From RI-153 sp041391225 (lineage in GTDB: Bacteria; Chloroflexota; Anaerolineae; Caldilineales; Caldilineaceae), in NCBI GenBank assembly GCA_041391225.1, contig JAWKOL010000006.1, forward strand, positions 224,916-288,915: a DNA stretch of 64,000 nucleotides, given 5' to 3'. The position numbers and the translations under genes were made by a program. This document shows, one piece after another, positions 47,878 through 58,146 of this stretch. The notes under the pieces were generated by a model. The model made no database searches. It was not told where the DNA came from and worked only from the letters and a program-made list of their open reading frames with translations. Positions within the stretch are counted from its first letter, which is position 1; each line of letters opens with the position of its first letter.

Positions 47878-49038
47878 TCAGTAACGAAAGATAGCTGCCG
47901 CTTGTGCATGATCGGGAATTTCCTGGCGCGGCAGCGCGTAGACCTGGCCGTCGCCGAGCAGAGTCTGCGCGGCGATATCGTTGAGCAGATCCTGCTGCCC
48001 ATTGCCAGGAGAAGCCGTCACCGAAACTTCGTACGTCGACGGGTCGAAGTCTCCCCAACACTGTTCGCCCACAGCCGTGAAGACGGTTTCCACGCGACCT
48101 GCGTGAGCCGCGGGGACGATCTCGCGGATCCGTTTCGACCCCAGTTCATGCGCTGATGCTGTCTGAAAGCGGCGCATCGCCTTGTCGCACTCGTGCTGGA
48201 AACTGGGCTGGACTATGGCCCATGCCTGTTGATGAAGCGCTTCTGGCGAAAGCTGCTCCGGGTTTCCTGTGACACCTCGTGTCATCAGGTGCGGATAGCT
48301 GCTTGCCTGGTGATAGATCGGCTGTAAGTAATCGACGCCGGCCAGCACCATGGGCAAGGATTCGTCATTCAGAATGGCCCTGACGCCGCGATCCACCTGC
48401 TGGAAGAAGCGCAGGATCGCGTTTTTGTGATCATCTTCGCCGATGCCATGTCCGTGAAAGATCACACCTTGATCGCCGCCCTGCCTGCCCGCTTCGGCGC
48501 CGGCGTGCTGTTGGAGTTGGCGTTCTCGGTCGTCGTACCAGAGTGCGTCGGCGAGGGATGTCGGTACATCGTTCAGCGCCAGTTCATCGACGTGGTGCTT
48601 GGTGGCTTCGAGCAGGCGCACTTCGTTCTGGCTCAGGGCCAGGATGTAGAACCGCCCGTCACTGTTGAAGAGCGGCAAAATGGGCTTGACGTGAAACTGA
48701 TCAGAGACCAGCACCAGTTCCTCAAATTGAAGGGGGAGCCGGTGGATGTGCGCGCTGTCCTCGTTGAGCAGGGCAGCCAACCCGTCGCTTTGGTGCTGCC
48801 AGTAGACGGGATCGGCGGCCAACCTACGGGCTGGATCGAGTATTTTTGCGGCCAGAGGACGTCTCAAATCTGCGTCCTGTAACTGCTGTGCCGCCGAATC
48901 GAGCAGATTGCGCAGCCGAATGGGATCTTGTTGTGTCTGATCCCCTTTACGGTGGGTAGGCATGTAGATCGATACACAGGGCCGCTGGTTCGTCTGAAGT
49001 AGTTCTTTGAGCCGATGCTTCGAAAGAAAGTCGTTCAT
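47878..49038 (-). CDS. baeRF-family protein (bacterial eRF1-domain-like)
   Basis: 386 residues. The N-terminal KHRLKELLQTNQRPCVSIYM and the C-terminal DDLLNDIAAQTLLGDGQVYA then LPRQEIPDHAQAAAIFRY are hallmarks of the bacterial archaeo-eukaryotic release factor (baeRF) proteins, proposed to act in translation stress or ribosome rescue. No GGQ loop. The His-rich loop HGHGIGEDDHKNAILRFF may bind metal. The gene is convergent with the isomerase, and a CsbD-type stress gene follows divergently, consistent with a stress role (inference). Confidence 0.78.
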   Translation of the reverse strand: MNDFLSKHRLKELLQTNQRPCVSIYMPTHRKGDQTQQDPIRLRNLLDSAAQQLQDADLRRPLAAKILDPARRLAADPVYWQHQSDGLAALLNEDSAHIHRLPLQFEELVLVSDQFHVKPILPLFNSDGRFYILALSQNEVRLLEATKHHVDELALNDVPTSLADALWYDDRERQLQQHAGAEAGRQGGDQGVIFHGHGIGEDDHKNAILRFFQQVDRGVRAILNDESLPMVLAGVDYLQPIYHQASSYPHLMTRGVTGNPEQLSPEALHQQAWAIVQPSFQHECDKAMRRFQTASAHELGSKRIREIVPAAHAGRVETVFTAVGEQCWGDFDPSTYEVSVTASPGNGQQDLLNDIAAQTLLGDGQVYALPRQEIPDHAQAAAIFRY

Positions 49039-49300
49039 GTGATTTACCCCTTACTTTGCCATGCAATAGTCTTCGTCCTAACCCTAGCAGATTGGGCGAC
49101 CAAATCGCGTAGGCGGGGAGACATGACTCGGTAACAGGTCTGGATACAACTCCTGCATACCTCACAACATGTATCTATCTATGCATCTTGCTTGTGTACC
49201 TGGATCGATGGCGTTCTCGGTGCGAGGAATGTAGGCTGAAACCGTAACGGCTTGCCCATCACATCGGCAGAGCCAATCACATCAGCCAAAGGAGTAAGTG

Positions 49301-49672
49301 ATGAACCAGATGATACTCAAAGGAAAATGGCGCCAGGCGCGTGGGCTCGCCCGCGAAAACTGGGGACGCCTGACCAACGACGATAGTCAGCGATATGGCG
49401 GTAAAGCAGATCGCTTCTTGGGCAATATCGAGGAGCGCTTCGGCCACACCCGCTCACACGCCGAGCGCGATTTCAAGAACTTTCTCGATCAAACTCCCAT
49501 CTCCCAGCGTGATCTATTCGCCACGCAGCACAACCGCCCGTTCTTGATGCGACAGCCGTGGATATTCCTGGCTGTTGTGGGGGCTGCGATCATGGCGATC
49601 CGCGTGCTCACCAGTGGTGACGGCCATGCCAAGCACACATCGTCAACACGTGAGAAGGCTCAGACCGCCTAG
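49301..49672 (+). CDS. CsbD-like stress protein with C-terminal membrane helix
   Basis: 123 residues. The first ~60 resemble CsbD: KGKWRQARGLARENWGRLTN then DDSQRYGGKADRFLGNIEER. A hydrophobic helix (PWIFLAVVGAAIMAIRVL) follows near residue 95, with a short polar tail. The ATG at 49301 has AAAGGAG 7 bp upstream. CsbD proteins accumulate under general stress; the membrane tail is an addition seen in some Chloroflexota. Confidence 0.8.
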   Translation: MNQMILKGKWRQARGLARENWGRLTNDDSQRYGGKADRFLGNIEERFGHTRSHAERDFKNFLDQTPISQRDLFATQHNRPFLMRQPWIFLAVVGAAIMAIRVLTSGDGHAKHTSSTREKAQTA

Positions 49673-49716
49673 TGTTGCGTCAATCATGATTTATGTGTAG
49701 GGGCATGATTTAATGT

Positions 49717-49766
49717 GTAGGGGTTCAGCATGCTGCGCCAGAGGATTCAGCATCCTGAACCCCTAC
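49717..49766. repeat. Hairpin GTAGGGGTTCAG / CTGAACCCCTAC
   Basis: 12-bp perfect arms with a 26-nt loop containing TTCAGCAT repeats, preceded by a second TGTAGGGG at 49696-49703. It lies between the CsbD and aldo/keto reductase genes and could act as terminator. Confidence 0.65.
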
Positions 49767-49914
49767 TCGTTACTCGTTCTACAGCCGAAAACATGGCATC
49801 ACTTCCGCCGTCCTGTTTTCGCCGACAATGCCTGACTTCCCTGTCCTTTTTGGGTATACTGGGGACACAAATTCTGCTTCTCAACGCCACCACCCAAACC
49901 ACAAGGACAGCCCC

Positions 49915-50877
49915 ATGCAACTTCGTCGCTTAGGAAAAACTGATCTGAACGTCTCCGTGCTCGGCTTCGGCTGTGGCGCGGTAGGCGGCCTGCTGGTGAA
50001 AGGCGACCGCGCCGAGATGACGCGCACCGTAGCCTACGCCATCGAAAACGGCGTCAACTACTTCGACACCGCCGCGCTCTACGGCAACGGCAAATCCGAA
50101 GAAAATCTGGGCGCGGTGCTCAAAGAACTCAACGCCGATGTGCGGGTGGGAACAAAAGTGCGCCTCGCCACAGAGGAATTCGACGACATCGAGACCGCGA
50201 TCTTGGCTTCGGTGGAGCGCAGCCTGCAACGGCTTCAGATGGAATCGGTGGATCTGGTACAGTTACACAACCTCGTCGCCGCCGAACGCAACCCCCAACG
50301 CGGGATCGCAAGCGTCGAGGACGTGGAACAGGCCATGTCCGTCTTCCAGGATCTGGTGAAGGCGGGCAAAGCGCGTCTATTGGGGTTTCAACGGGCTGGG
50401 GAACCGGCGGCGGTGCGGCAAGCCCTGCACGGCAGCGCAAGACAGTGCAGAGCGCGGTCAATCTGCTCAACGCCACCGCGGCCAGCTGCGGCGCCACACG
50501 GCTTCGCCTTTGAGGACTATGGCCAGACCATCAACGTGGCCGCCCAAGAAGACGTGGGTGTGATCGCCATCCGCGTGCTGGCGGGCGGCGCGTTGACAGG
50601 ATCGACAGCGCGCCATCCTGTGGCGGCGCAGGCGGTGGATCCCATCGCCACCAGCGCCAACTTCGCCGACGACGTGGCGCAGGCGCAGCGTCTTCAGTTC
50701 CTGGTGGACGACGGCTACGCCGACAGCTTGGTGGAAGCCGCCATCCGCTTCGTGGTGGGCATTCCCAACGTGGCGACGACGCTGGTGGGGATCTCCACCT
50801 TCGATCACCTGGCGCAGGCTGTAGCCGCCGCAAATCGCGGTCCCCTGCCCCAAGAGGCGCTAGATCGCCTGGCCTGA
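49915..50877 (+). CDS. Aldo/keto reductase (internal compensated frameshift)
   Basis: 320 residues of a TIM-barrel NADPH oxidoreductase. The catalytic tetrad is visible: Asp in NYFDTAALYGNG, Tyr in the same segment, Lys in VGTKVRLAT and His in VQLHNLVAA. NADP-binding segment GIPNVATTLVGISTFDHLAQ at the C-terminus. Between about 50385 and 50500 the frame is wrong (should read KTVQSAVNLLNATAA); two opposite shifts restore it. The ATG at 49915 was chosen because homology starts MQLRRLGKTDLNVS. Confidence 0.85.
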   Translation: MQLRRLGKTDLNVSVLGFGCGAVGGLLVKGDRAEMTRTVAYAIENGVNYFDTAALYGNGKSEENLGAVLKELNADVRVGTKVRLATEEFDDIETAILASVERSLQRLQMESVDLVQLHNLVAAERNPQRGIASVEDVEQAMSVFQDLVKAGKARLLGFQRAGEPAAVRQALHGSARQCRARSICSTPPRPAAAPHGFAFEDYGQTINVAAQEDVGVIAIRVLAGGALTGSTARHPVAAQAVDPIATSANFADDVAQAQRLQFLVDDGYADSLVEAAIRFVVGIPNVATTLVGISTFDHLAQAVAAANRGPLPQEALDRLA

Positions 50878-50885
50878 CATCGTTT

Positions 50886-50953
50886 TGTGGACACGGATCG
50901 GAGAGAACACGGATCAAACCCAAAATCCGTGTTCTCTCCGATCCGTGTCCACA
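50886..50953. repeat. 29-bp perfect hairpin, family B
   Basis: TGTGGACACGGATCGGAGAG and nine more bases pair exactly with 50925-50953 around the loop CAAACCCAAA. It is the longest perfect hairpin in the window, lying between convergent aldo/keto reductase and ABC-2 permease genes. It shares arms with 6023-6050 and 27510-27543. Confidence 0.85.
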
Positions 50954-51016
50954 CGCTCTCCAAATCCCTCAATCGCCCAATCTCAAATGTCTGCCGCGAC
51001 ATCGTCTGGCCCAGGA

Positions 51017-52282
51017 TCAAGCGTACTTGAACCGGCTTACCCCAATCGCAAACAGCACCACCGCCGCGCCCACAAGCACGCCGATTTCCGGCAGCACATC
51101 CACCAGGCCGCGGTTGTACCACATCACGTCGTGGAAGGCCGCCATCGCCCATGAGATCGGTGACGCATAAGCTATCGTGCGCATGAAATCGGGGACGATG
51201 TCCAGCGGCCACCAGGCGCCGCCCAACGGCGCCAACGAGAGCGAAAGCAGCAGCGCGATGCCGCTGGCCTGCGATTCGCTTTCCACGTGCGGCGCGATGG
51301 CGAAGGCGATCCCCGTGGTACACAGGACAAAGGCGATCATCACCGGCAGCAGCACCAGCGGCCTATCGCCGAAATCCAGCCCCACCGCCAGCCCCACACC
51401 GAAGACGATCAGATATTGGATCATGCCCAGGGTGAAGTAGGTGAGCACCTTGCCGCCCAGGATCTGCGCCCGCGACAACGGCATGGCCACCAGTCGTTGC
51501 AGCGTCCACTGTTTGCGTTCGCGCATGAGCACGGCGATACCGCCGAGCACCGTGAACATCACATACATCGATCCCATGCCCGGCACCGACTGGCCGAAAC
51601 CTTCGTCCACGCTTTCGCCTTCGACGTCGCCGCGGGTGAGCACATAGCGCACAGCGTCGGGGCGTTCTTCGACGCGCGTCTGTGCCTCGTCGTAAATGCG
51701 GCGCACCAGCGGCTCGCGGAAGCCGGCCACAAGCCCGCCCAGGCCGGTCTGCTCGCCCACATCTTCCAGCAGCGCGCCGGTGGCCCCCGCCGTGAGCGAT
51801 GCGGTATTCACCTTCTGCAACACCGCGTCTACACTTTGGCGCACACCGCTGGGCAGCGTCAGATCGCCGGTGGCGTAGTATTCGATGTCGGCGCGTCCGA
51901 AGTTGAGCAGCGCGTCGCCGTAGCCCGTGGGCAGCACGATCAGGGCGCGGGTCACCTCACTGCGGGCGCGCTCGATGGCGCGTTCCAGTGTATACGGTTC
52001 CTCGCCCAGGCGGCAGTAGTCGTCGGCGTCGTTGTCCATGGGGCAAAGGACCAGCGACTCGTTGGTGGCGCGCAGCTCGGCGAGGAACTGCGCCGACTGC
52101 GCCGTGTTGTCCTGATCCACCACGTCCACGCGCACTCGCCGCGGTCCGCTGTCACCGCCGCCGCCGAAAGCCCAGCCCAGCACCATTGTGAAGGCCAGCG
52201 GCAGCACAATAAGCCCAATCAAATTCCTCGCTCTGCAAAGAAGACACGCAGATCGTTGAGCGCGATGTTGAAAGTTGCTTGC
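51017..52282 (-). CDS. ABC-2 type transporter permease (frameshift near start)
   Basis: About 421 residues, the second of two permeases. N-terminal MQATFNIALNDLRVFFAERG is separated by a shift at ~52225 from NLIGLIVLPLAFTMVLGWAF. A large extracytoplasmic loop (residues ~45-200) is followed by five helices, including MYVMFTVLGGIAVLMRERKQ then WTLQRLVAMPLSRAQILGGK, the coupling-helix signature of ABC-2 exporters. It follows the first permease by 21 bp. Substrate unknown. Confidence 0.85.
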   Translation of the reverse strand, partial: ASNFQHRAQRSACLLCRARNLIGLIVLPLAFTMVLGWAFGGGGDSGPRRVRVDVVDQDNTAQSAQFLAELRATNESLVLCPMDNDADDYCRLGEEPYTLERAIERARSEVTRALIVLPTGYGDALLNFGRADIEYYATGDLTLPSGVRQSVDAVLQKVNTASLTAGATGALLEDVGEQTGLGGLVAGFREPLVRRIYDEAQTRVEERPDAVRYVLTRGDVEGESVDEGFGQSVPGMGSMYVMFTVLGGIAVLMRERKQWTLQRLVAMPLSRAQILGGKVLTYFTLGMIQYLIVFGVGLAVGLDFGDRPLVLLPVMIAFVLCTTGIAFAIAPHVESESQASGIALLLSLSLAPLGGAWWPLDIVPDFMRTIAYASPISWAMAAFHDVMWYNRGLVDVLPEIGVLVGAAVVLFAIGVSRFKYA

Positions 52283-52303
52283 ATGGTTGATCCTTTGTTG
52301 TCG

Positions 52304-54022
52304 TTACAGATCCAGCCGCTGCCGGAAGAAGAACGTCCCCACGGCGAAGGCGATGAGGCCGCTGCCAAAGAGGACGAGGAGCGGCAGCCCCAGTTGATCG
52401 ATTTCACCGTTGGAGACACGCAACAGCGCCTCCGATCCCCACCAAACTGGTGAGATGCCGGCGATGGCGTCGGGTAGGCGGAAGCCGAACGCGCCGCCCA
52501 GTGCGCCCAACGTAGACGAGACCATCGGCCCCACAAACTGCACCTGTTCCGGCGACCGCGCCAGACCCACCACCAGCACGCCCAGCCCCGACACGAAGGC
52601 CGCGATCCCCAGGATCACGAGCAGCAGCGCAGGGACGTTGGTGCCCCAGATGAAGCTGGGTTCGCCTTCGATGAGGCTGGCGATCACCGTGAACGAGGCG
52701 AACAGGATCGAGAGTTGCGCCGTCACCACCACCACGTTGCCCAGCAGTTTGCCCGCCAGGATGTACGACCGCGGCGTAGGCGACGCCACCAGCCGTTGCA
52801 GCGTCCAGTTGTCGCGCTCCTGGTAGATCGAGTTGACACCGAAAATGCCGGTGAACATGGCGAAGAAGATGGCCTGCGCCGAGCCAAGCAGGATCATGAT
52901 GAAAGCGAAGGTGCTGCGCGTTTGCAAGATGTCCAGCGGCTGCTGATCCACCTGGATCGTCCCCGCGCCGGGGACAAGCAGGCAGCTTATTGGATCGAGC
53001 ACCGAGGCGTCGATGTTCTGCAAGCCTTGCGTCACCAGGTTGGCATCGATGCCGCTGAGATCAAGCTGCGAAATTGTCTGCAAATTGAAGGCGGCCAGCA
53101 GTGTGTCCACTGCGCCGGCCAGCACCGATTCGATGGCGATGCTGACGCGCACCAGTTGGTTGACAACACCGTTGACCACGGCGCGCACGATCCCCGCCGA
53201 GATGGTGTCGCCGGCGTTGGCGTAGATCTCCACCGCGCCGTCGACAGTCTCCGTCACCGCGGCTGTGGCGGTGATCGTGGCAGTGCGGGTCACCGCTTGC
53301 GTACTGCCGGTTTCGGTGTCGTCGCTGCTGAGGAAATCGAACGAAGGCATCAACTGGTTGGTAAAGCCGACGGGGATGATCACCGCGGCCACGAACTCGC
53401 CCCGGTCCACGGCGGCGCGGGCGGCCACAGGATCGTCCATCTCCACAGCGTCGAAGAGATCTTCCAGCGTGCCGGAGAAGCCGCCGATGGAACCGTCTTC
53501 GCCGTCGTCTTCTACCAGCGGGCAGGTGAGATCGCCGAAGGAGAAGTTGTCGAAGCCGGCCACTGTGGTTGTGGTCACCGTGTCGGTGGCGGTGGTCGTC
53601 GCCGTCTCGGTGACGGGTGTGGAGAGCAGGATGCCGGCCAGCGTGTCGCCCATGTTGAAGGCGGCGTTGTCTGCCTGCAAATCCGTATCGGTGACGGCGA
53701 GATTGGCGTTGAGCTGCAACTGCTCGCCCAGGTTGATCGTCTGCCCGCCCACCTCGAAAGTGACATCGTTGAGCGATGCCGTGCCGGTGATATCGTCGCC
53801 AGGCTGAATCTGGTCTGCCAGATTGAAGCCCTCGTCCAGGTTGACAACTACGATGGGAATGTCGCCGAAGGTATCGGTGACGTCATCGCCGCCCAGCCCG
53901 CCGAAGGCCATCCCCATGATCGTGGAGAGGACAATCGGCGTTAGGAACATGATCAGGATCAGATTGCGGTCGCGGAAGGTGGTGTACAGCTCCTTCCACA
54001 TGATGTTCAGGATTTTGGTCAT
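52304..54022 (-). CDS. ABC-2 type transporter permease with large extracytoplasmic domain
   Basis: 572 residues. First helix LILIMFLTPIVLSTIMGMAF, then a ~330-residue external domain rich in Thr (TETATTTATDTVTTTTVAG) and helices, then five membrane helices containing SIYQERDNWTLQRLVASPTP, the conserved coupling segment. The layout fits YhgE/Pip-like ABC-2 exporters. The start ATG at 54022 abuts the stop of the ATPase gene (54024), so they are co-translated. The two permeases plus ATPase form a complete exporter. Confidence 0.88.
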   Translation of the reverse strand: MTKILNIMWKELYTTFRDRNLILIMFLTPIVLSTIMGMAFGGLGGDDVTDTFGDIPIVVVNLDEGFNLADQIQPGDDITGTASLNDVTFEVGGQTINLGEQLQLNANLAVTDTDLQADNAAFNMGDTLAGILLSTPVTETATTTATDTVTTTTVAGFDNFSFGDLTCPLVEDDGEDGSIGGFSGTLEDLFDAVEMDDPVAARAAVDRGEFVAAVIIPVGFTNQLMPSFDFLSSDDTETGSTQAVTRTATITATAAVTETVDGAVEIYANAGDTISAGIVRAVVNGVVNQLVRVSIAIESVLAGAVDTLLAAFNLQTISQLDLSGIDANLVTQGLQNIDASVLDPISCLLVPGAGTIQVDQQPLDILQTRSTFAFIMILLGSAQAIFFAMFTGIFGVNSIYQERDNWTLQRLVASPTPRSYILAGKLLGNVVVVTAQLSILFASFTVIASLIEGEPSFIWGTNVPALLLVILGIAAFVSGLGVLVVGLARSPEQVQFVGPMVSSTLGALGGAFGFRLPDAIAGISPVWWGSEALLRVSNGEIDQLGLPLLVLFGSGLIAFAVGTFFFRQRLDL

Positions 54023-54023
54023 G

Positions 54024-55027
54024 TTAGTCTCTCAGCGCGCGGCCGGTTAGCGCCAGGAACACCGCTTCCAGATCCGGCTCTCGAATTTCCACGGCCTGAA
54101 TCTCGAAGCCGGCGTTGTCGAGGAGGTTGATCAGTGCGGGCAGGGCGGTCTGCCCGTGCCGGGCAAAGGCCGTGAGGACGGCGGGCGTGGCTTTGTCGCT
54201 GCCTTCGCTGATCTGCTCGGCGGGCGCGTAGAGCGCTTTGGTGACGCCGGGGATTTCCGCTTCGATGCGGCGCAGCACCTCGTCGGTCACCACCTGCGAG
54301 TCGAGCTGGATCTCTAGCCGATCCTCTTCGCCTACATGTTGGGTGAGTTCGTCCTGGGTGCCGTTGGCGATGATGGCGCCGTGATCGATGATGGCGACGC
54401 GGTCGCTCAGTTCCTGCGCCTCTTCCATGAGGTGCGTGGTGTAGAGCACCGTCATCTTGTATTCGCTGCGCAGTTGTTTGACGGTGTCGAGGATGCGCCG
54501 ACGGCTCTGTGGATCGATGCCCACGGTGGGTTCGTCCATGTAGACAAGTTGGGGCCGGTGCAACAGGCCCACGCCGATGTTGACGCGGCGCTTCATGCCG
54601 CCGGAGAAGGTGTCGATGCGGTCATTCTGCCGATCCGCCAGATCGATGAAAGCCAACACTTCGTCGACGCGACGGGCAAGGTCTTTGCCGCCCATGCCGT
54701 ACATTTTGCCGAAAAAGGAGAGGTTCTGGCGCGCGCTCAATTCGGGGTAGAGCGCGATTTCTTGGGGGATAAAGCCCATCAACTTCTTGGCCGCAATCGG
54801 TTCTTTGGTGATGGAATGGCCGCCGATCCAGGCGTCGCCGGTGGTGGGTTCGAGCAGGCCGCTGATCATCGAGATCGTGGTCGTCTTGCCTGCGCCGTTA
54901 GCCGAGCAAGCTGAAGATTTCGCTGGCCTACGATCTCCAGATCGACGCCCTTGACGGCCTCGATGGTGGAGCCGTCGGCGCGGCGAAATGATTTGCGCAG
55001 GTTTTGCGTCTTGACCATTGTTGGCAT
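54024..55027 (-). CDS. ABC transporter ATP-binding protein (frameshifted at Walker A)
   Basis: About 330 residues. MPTMVKTQNLRKSFRRADGS then TIEAVKGVDLEI start the protein; two shifts at ~54900-54930 hide EIFSLL and the Walker A NGAGKTTTISMISG. The rest is intact: Q-loop IPQEIALYPELSAR, signature TFSGGMKRRVNIG, Walker B LVYMDEPTVGID and an H-loop in TTHLMEEAQELS. The C-terminal ~90 residues form the extra domain common in ABC-2 exporter ATPases. It overlaps or abuts the first permease. Confidence 0.88.
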
Positions 55028-55529
55028 GTGGATCTTCTCGCTTTTTGATTGGCTTGAATGCAACCTCAGTACTTCACGCTTCTTTGTGAAATTGCGGAGA
55101 GAGCATCTTCAGATGCGGCTTGTCCAGGCCTACCTGGCATCTTACCCGGCATCTGAGGAGGCCTGCTCCGCGTCGAAATCGTGAATTACTGAGTCTATGC
55201 TTAAGTTATCACAGAGCCAGGCCAGTCGGATCATCATATCGTGTAGCCTGGGGGCGTCATTTGTCGTTCACTTCGTCGGCAGCGCTGAATCGCCTCTCTG
55301 TGGTCAGTTTGACGGGTGCATGTCACGTGGCGTAGTGCCAGTCACGTCTTCGGTCATGTGACCCGTGAACAATCCGCCTGGATCCGCTCAATCTGCGTTC
55401 TATTCTGCCTGCATTCCGGCGTTTCTGATATTCACGCCGGCGCGCTTCTGTTTGATCCCACGTTGGGGTATACTCTCAGAAGTTTTGCGCGAATGAACCG
55501 AACACCACCCTCCAGGAAAGCTGAAATCC
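55028..55529. other. Intergenic region with repeat arm and small inverted repeats
   Basis: Contains TCAGATGC/GCATCTGA arms at 55109-55156, a family C repeat arm at 55373-55410 (GGATCCGCTCAATCTGCG) and a possible -10 TATACT at 55469-55474 for the aminotransferase. No coding frame is convincing. Confidence 0.5.
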
Positions 55530-56685
55530 ATGTCTTCTACGATCCGAGATGACTATTTGTTGCGCCGCGATTGACACTGCTGAACAACGGCTCGTTTGGC
55601 GCCTGTCCTAAACCGGTTTTTGAAGTCTACCAACGCTGGCAGGCCGAGTTTGAGGAACACCCCGGCGGTTTCATGCACCGCTGGACTGATCTAATGCTGG
55701 AAGGCGCACGCGCCTGGCTGAGTACCTGCACACCGACCAGCCGCCTGGCGTTCGTCACCAACGCCACGATGGGGGTCAACGTGGTGACGCATTCGCTGCG
55801 CAGTTGGCTCAAACCGGGCGACGAAGTGCTCACCACCAACCACGAGTACGGCGCCTGCAACCACGCCTGGCAGTTCAATCCGCGGCAAGGCTGGCGCCGA
55901 GTACATCAACCATCCCATCGATCTGCCCATCCACTCCGACGAGCAGTTCATCGAGCAGTTTTGGGCCGGCGTCACCCCGCGGACACGGGTGATCTACCTC
56001 AGCCATACCACGTCGCCCACCGCACTCACCTTCCCGCTGGAGGAGTTGTGCCGGCGGGCGCGCGAGGCCGGCATTCTCAGCGTCATCGACGCCGCGATGT
56101 GCCGGGGCAGCGCGATCTCTTCCTCGACGATCTGGGCGCGGATTTCTACACCGGCAACGGTCACAAGTGGATGTGCTCGCCCATGGGGACAGCCTTCCTC
56201 TACGTTCGGCCAGAGGTGCAGCACCTGATCGAGCCGATCATCGTGGGCCACGGCTGGTTCCCCGACAAGGTGAGCGAGAAGCCGTTGGTCGACTACGTGG
56301 AAAGCTACGGCACCTGCGATTTGTCGGGTTTCCTGGCCGTGCCTGCCGCCATCGATTACATGGAAGCGCACGATTGGCCGGCAGGCTCCGCTGCCACGCA
56401 ATGGGCATGGCGACAAAGCACGAACTGGAGCGGCACTTCGGCACCGAATCGATCTGCCCAGAGACTTTCGAGTGGTTCAGTCAGCTTATCCCCATTCACC
56501 TGCCCGACAACACCGACATGGGCAAGTTGGGCCAGATCATGCGCGAGGAATACAACATCGAGATGCCCATGATCAACTGGAACGGCGTCAAGATCGCCCG
56601 CCTCTGGTGCAGAACTACACTACATAAGAGAACTGGATCTGCTGGTGGAGACGATCCCACACATCAGCCGGCGTGTTTGGAATAG
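55530..56685 (+). pseudogene. Class V aminotransferase (isopenicillin-N-epimerase-like), frameshifted
   Basis: PLP-dependent fold, about 385 residues. Pieces: LTLLNNGSFGACPKPVFEVY, EVLTTNHEYGACNHAW, RTRVIYLSHTTSPTALTFPL, GADFYTGNGHKWMCSPMGTA with the PLP lysine, and a C-terminal QIMREEYNIEMPMINWNGVK. Shifts at about 55565, 55890, 56095, 56390 and 56610. It resembles isopenicillin-N epimerase/cysteine-desulfurase-like enzymes; substrate unknown. The stop codon is uncertain because a family D repeat arm follows directly. Confidence 0.75.
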
Positions 56686-56708
56686 GGATCGGGGACTGGG
56701 GATTGGGA
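56684..56708. repeat. Family D repeat half-copy
   Basis: AGGGATCGGGGACTGGGGAT and five more bases, matching the left arm at 17508. It joins the end of the aminotransferase gene to the phosphatase start. Confidence 0.7.
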
Positions 56709-56716
56709 GTAGAGCC

Positions 56717-57298
56717 ATGCGAATCTATTTTGTGCGACATGGGCAGAGTGAGGCCAATACCGCCCACGTTTTCTCGAATCGGGGGTGGCGTCACCCACTC
56801 ACCGCGCTTCGGACGCGAACAGGCTGGCGCTGCGCTGGCTGATCACCTGCGAGGACAGCCCATCGCCCGCATCGTCAGTAGCCTGCTGCAACGGGCGGTG
56901 GAGACGGCGCAGATCTTGTCCGCTGCCCTGTCTGCGCCGGTGACGCAACATGACGCCCTGCGCGAGTGGATGTGGGCGTCTACGAGAACACCGACGATCC
57001 CCGGGCTGGGCGCTGCACAGCCAGGTGCAAGCGGACTGGTTTGTGCATGGTCGCCTGATGCGCGTATGCCCGAAGGCGAAAGCCAACGACATGCGGGTGC
57101 GCTTTGTCCCCTTCATCGAGCAAGTCACCGCTGCCGATGACGACGAGGCTGTGCCGCTGGTGGGCATGGCGGCCTCTTCCACGCCATGTTGCCGCTTGGT
57201 CTTCTGTAATGTGGACTCGGCCTTCGTGGCGCAGCACCCGTTCGACAACACCGCCTACGCCCTGGCAGAACGCCGCCGCTGGCCTCACCTGTCTTGAG
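56717..57298 (+). pseudogene. Histidine phosphatase superfamily protein, frameshifted
   Basis: Starts MRIYFVRHGQSEANTAHVFS with the RHG catalytic motif, then GREQAGAALADHLRGQPIAR then IVSSLLQRAVETAQILSAAL in a second frame, VGVYENTDDP-type and DARMPEGESQ segments, and finally FCNVDSAFVAQHPFDNTAYA. The second catalytic His lies in a broken stretch near 57165 (VPLVG/HGG). The order fits phosphoglycerate-mutase-like phosphatases. Substrate unknown. Confidence 0.65.
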
Positions 57299-57375
57299 TG
57301 GTGCAGCGTCGTTGACGCTAGCCGTCAGTGCCTGGCTCGCGGCACATCTTGGCGCGACAAGGAGCCATCAGTTTG

Positions 57376-57438
57376 GCGCGAGAGAGCACGCCTTCGTGCG
57401 GCTGAGAACGGAAGGTCCGCACGAAGGTGTGCTCTCCA
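57376..57438. repeat. Inverted repeat related to the CTAG element core
   Basis: GAGAGAGCACGCCTTCGTGCGG-like left arm and CCGCACGAAGGTGTGCTCTCC right arm. It resembles the MITE core but lacks CTAGTAC ends. Confidence 0.55.
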
Positions 57439-57508
57439 CAGATGTTCGAGGGTTGGTCACTTCATCAAATGACATCGGCTTTGGGCTTATCCTCAACCGG
57501 AGATCATC

Positions 57509-58119
57509 ATGGGATCCTATCGCCACACCTGGGCAGATCATCATCCTCAACGGTGCGCCGTCGGGGAAATGTCGATTGCCGCCGCTGATTCAGAGACGTT
57601 CGACGGCGTGTGGATGAACATGGGCGGATCGCTTCATATGACGCCGCAGCGCTATCACCCCGGCATCGGTTTGCGCCCAGGCGGTGAATCGCCCGAACTG
57701 GAGCCGTTGATCGCCGAACTCTACGCCGCCATGTACGAATCCATCGCCGCGCACAGCCGTATGGGCGTGAAATGTGGTGGTGGACGTCGGCCATCACGAT
57801 CACTACAGCCGCCGGTTGGGGATTCTGCCGTCCTGTGCGCGGCGACTGACGGGTGCTGCCGGTCCTGTTTGTGGTGCGCTGCCGGCTCGATGATCACGGA
57901 ACGCCGCCGCGCCACAGGTTGGCCCACGCTCAGCGTCGATGAACCTGTTGGCCACCGCCGGTAACGCTGGCAAGAAGCTGTCCACAAACCCGGCATCTAC
58001 GATCTCGAAGTGACACGGCGTGCTTGAGTTCGGCGGAATGCGCGGCACTGATTTGGGAGCAGCTTCACGCCATCACACCTGCTGCTTTTGCGAGGATTGG
58101 CGCAGTTGGCCGACTAAAC
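57509..58119 (+). pseudogene. Chloramphenicol-phosphotransferase-like protein, frameshifted
   Basis: P-loop kinase-like fold. IIILNGAPSGK appears in a broken frame near 57540, then ETFDGVWMNMGGSLHMTPQR then YHPGIGLRPGGESPELEPLI and LYAAMYESIAAHSRMGV run intact. Later frames give VVVDVGHHD-type and LSSAECAALIWEQL segments. The order resembles chloramphenicol 3-O-phosphotransferase relatives, whose real substrates are mostly unknown. At least four shifts. Confidence 0.65.
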
Positions 58120-58146
58120 TGATCGCTCACTAGCAAGGATACCCCC

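Noticed and set aside
52715..53944. A 409-codon plus-strand open frame antisense to the ABC-2 permease
   Set aside because: The opposite strand encodes a clear permease; the antisense frame is His/Gly/Arg-rich composition noise.
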